NCBI GenBank assembly: GCA_046348365.1
Contig: JAXMEL010000008.1
Span: 1-64,000, forward strand
Origin: JAEUPI01 sp046348365
GTDB lineage: Bacteria; Pseudomonadota; Gammaproteobacteria; Burkholderiales; Burkholderiaceae_C
DNA length: 64,000 nucleotides
Direction of reading: 5' to 3'
Part shown: positions 63,127 through 64,000 of the stretch, piece after piece
How positions within the stretch are numbered: the first letter of the stretch is position 1
Layout: the number at the start of each line of letters is the position of its first letter
Translations under genes and position numbers: made by a program
Notes under the pieces: generated by a model
Database searches by the model: none
The model's input: the letters and a program-made list of their open reading frames with translations, nothing else
Told to the model about the DNA's origin: nothing

Positions 63127-64000
63127 GGCCCCACGGTCAACGGTCGATCACCGGCACGCACGCAGGCGCCGCTGCTGTCGCGCAGGCAGTTCGCCACCTC
63201 GAAGCGCTGCACCGACGTGTAAGGCCCGACGAAGCCGTCGGACTCGATGGCCCGCAGGCGCACGAAGTACACGCCCGGCGCCGGCGTCGGCAGGCTGATG
63301 CGCGGCTCGGCGAGCTGCTGCGTGACGATTCGGCTCTTGAATTCGGGATCGTGCGCGACCTCGAAGTCGAAGCGCTGGCCGGGCCGCGCCTCCCATTCGA
63401 AGCTCACGAGCTGCTCGCCGACGCCCGGCGCCTTCGCGGCCGGCGGCGCAGGCCGCATCTGGAACTCGCGCGCCGCACCCCAGGGCCCGCGGTCGTTGCC
63501 CGCGCGCACGCTGGCCAGGCGCCAGCGGTAGCTGCCGGGCGACAGCGCCTCCACCGCGGCGGCGGTCGACGTCAATTCGGATAGTTCGCGCAGCGGCTTG
63601 TCGAACCCGGCGTCGCCGGCGATCTGCAGGCGGTAGCTCTGCGCGTCGGCGTTCGCCGTCCAGGCGAATTCGGCATGGCCACCGAACAGCACCGCGCGCG
63701 GCTCGGGCGACGAGGGCAGCGGCGCCTCGGGGCGCGCTTTCAGGCGGAACGCGCGCTCGGCGTCCTTGCCTTCGAGCCCCTGACGATCGACCGCGCGCAC
63801 ACGCAAGGTGTAGTCGCCGTCGGCCAGGCCGTCGAAGCGCAGTTCGGTCGAGGTGGCCAGCACATCGGCCTGCACCGCCTCGGGCGCGGCCTTGGGCGCC
63901 ACCTGGGCGCGGTAGGCCGCAGCACCGGGCACCGCCGGCAGCGTGAAGTTCACCAGTGGCCGCTCCTGCAGCTCGGGCAGGGTGGACAGATCCGGTGCCT
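63123..64000 (-). CDS. Fibronectin-III-like repeat protein, C-terminal part (possibly FecR-type)
   Basis: The last ~292 codons of a larger protein that runs off the window. At least three beta-sandwich repeats are visible, with markers such as DGDYTLRVRAVDRQGLEG, SPGSYRWRLASVRAGNDRGP and PAPGVYFVRLRAIESDGFVG, resembling fibronectin type III modules; the C-terminus has a Cys pair (NCLRDSSGAC). In many Burkholderiales a LysM/FecR-domain protein with such modules precedes a CHASE2 sensor, so that identity is likely but not shown here. It overlaps the kinase by 4 bp. Confidence 0.7.
   Translation of the reverse strand, partial: APDLSTLPELQERPLVNFTLPAVPGAAAYRAQVAPKAAPEAVQADVLATSTELRFDGLADGDYTLRVRAVDRQGLEGKDAERAFRLKARPEAPLPSSPEPRAVLFGGHAEFAWTANADAQSYRLQIAGDAGFDKPLRELSELTSTAAAVEALSPGSYRWRLASVRAGNDRGPWGAAREFQMRPAPPAAKAPGVGEQLVSFEWEARPGQRFDFEVAHDPEFKSRIVTQQLAEPRISLPTPAPGVYFVRLRAIESDGFVGPYTSVQRFEVANCLRDSSGACVRAGDRPLTVGP

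Overview
The window is about 64 kb of high-GC (roughly 70 %) chromosome from a betaproteobacterium, most probably a Burkholderiales of the Rubrivivax/Leptothrix/Methylibium type. Evidence for this is the set of neighbourhoods: hupB-tRNA-Val-ppiD, earP-efp (EF-P activated by arginine rhamnosylation), cysS-TPR-ppiA-ppiB-lpxH, xseA-exbB-exbD-lpxK-trm112-kdsB-adk, and a full cbb3 oxidase locus. It is almost entirely core genome, densely packed, with many start/stop overlaps and several GTG or TTG starts.

Layout. 1-650: the inner end of an element whose P4-type integrase starts next to the 3' end of tRNA-His. 700-8.9 kb: ppiD, tRNA-Val, hupB, a DMT transporter, pgsA, a lipoprotein, uvrC, then earP and efp. 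8.9-14.2 kb: DUF3445 protein, mnmC, rpiA, DUF4124 protein, pyrD, and a 52-codon gene. 14.3-21.4 kb: gamma-glutamyltransferase, a 3-oxoacid CoA-transferase pair, a thioesterase, yceH, an SDR, and ETF-ubiquinone oxidoreductase carrying an in-frame insertion. 21.4-28.2 kb: tRNA-Ser, lipoprotein, thioredoxin-like protein, lysC, tilS, accA, an AlkA-type glycosylase, cysS. 28.3-36.1 kb: TPR protein, two cyclophilins, lpxH, mtfA, clpA/clpS, a cold-shock gene, icd.

36.2-46.7 kb is a micro-aerobic respiration block on the minus strand: ccoI, ccoS, ccoN, ccoO, ccoQ, ccoP, ccoG, a FixH-like protein, a small membrane protein, hemN and a SafE-like membrane protein. FNR/ANR-like boxes lie before hemN, ccoN and possibly ccoI. 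A DUF192 gene, sodB and xseA follow, then the envelope/LPS cluster exbB-exbD-lpxK-trm112-kdsB-adk and an SDR gene.

53.8-64 kb is the most accessory-looking part. A VapBC-type toxin-antitoxin pair sits between two 76-bp direct repeats made of the last codons of the SDR gene. Next comes an orphan TonB-dependent receptor with its own strong terminator and two copies of an unexplained GGGnAnTCCC-type motif upstream. After ldcA and tadA, the window ends in a signalling group: a small membrane protein, an unrecognised 353-residue protein, a CHASE2-PAS histidine kinase and the end of a fibronectin-like (FecR-type?) protein. No CRISPR array, insertion sequence or rRNA operon was seen.
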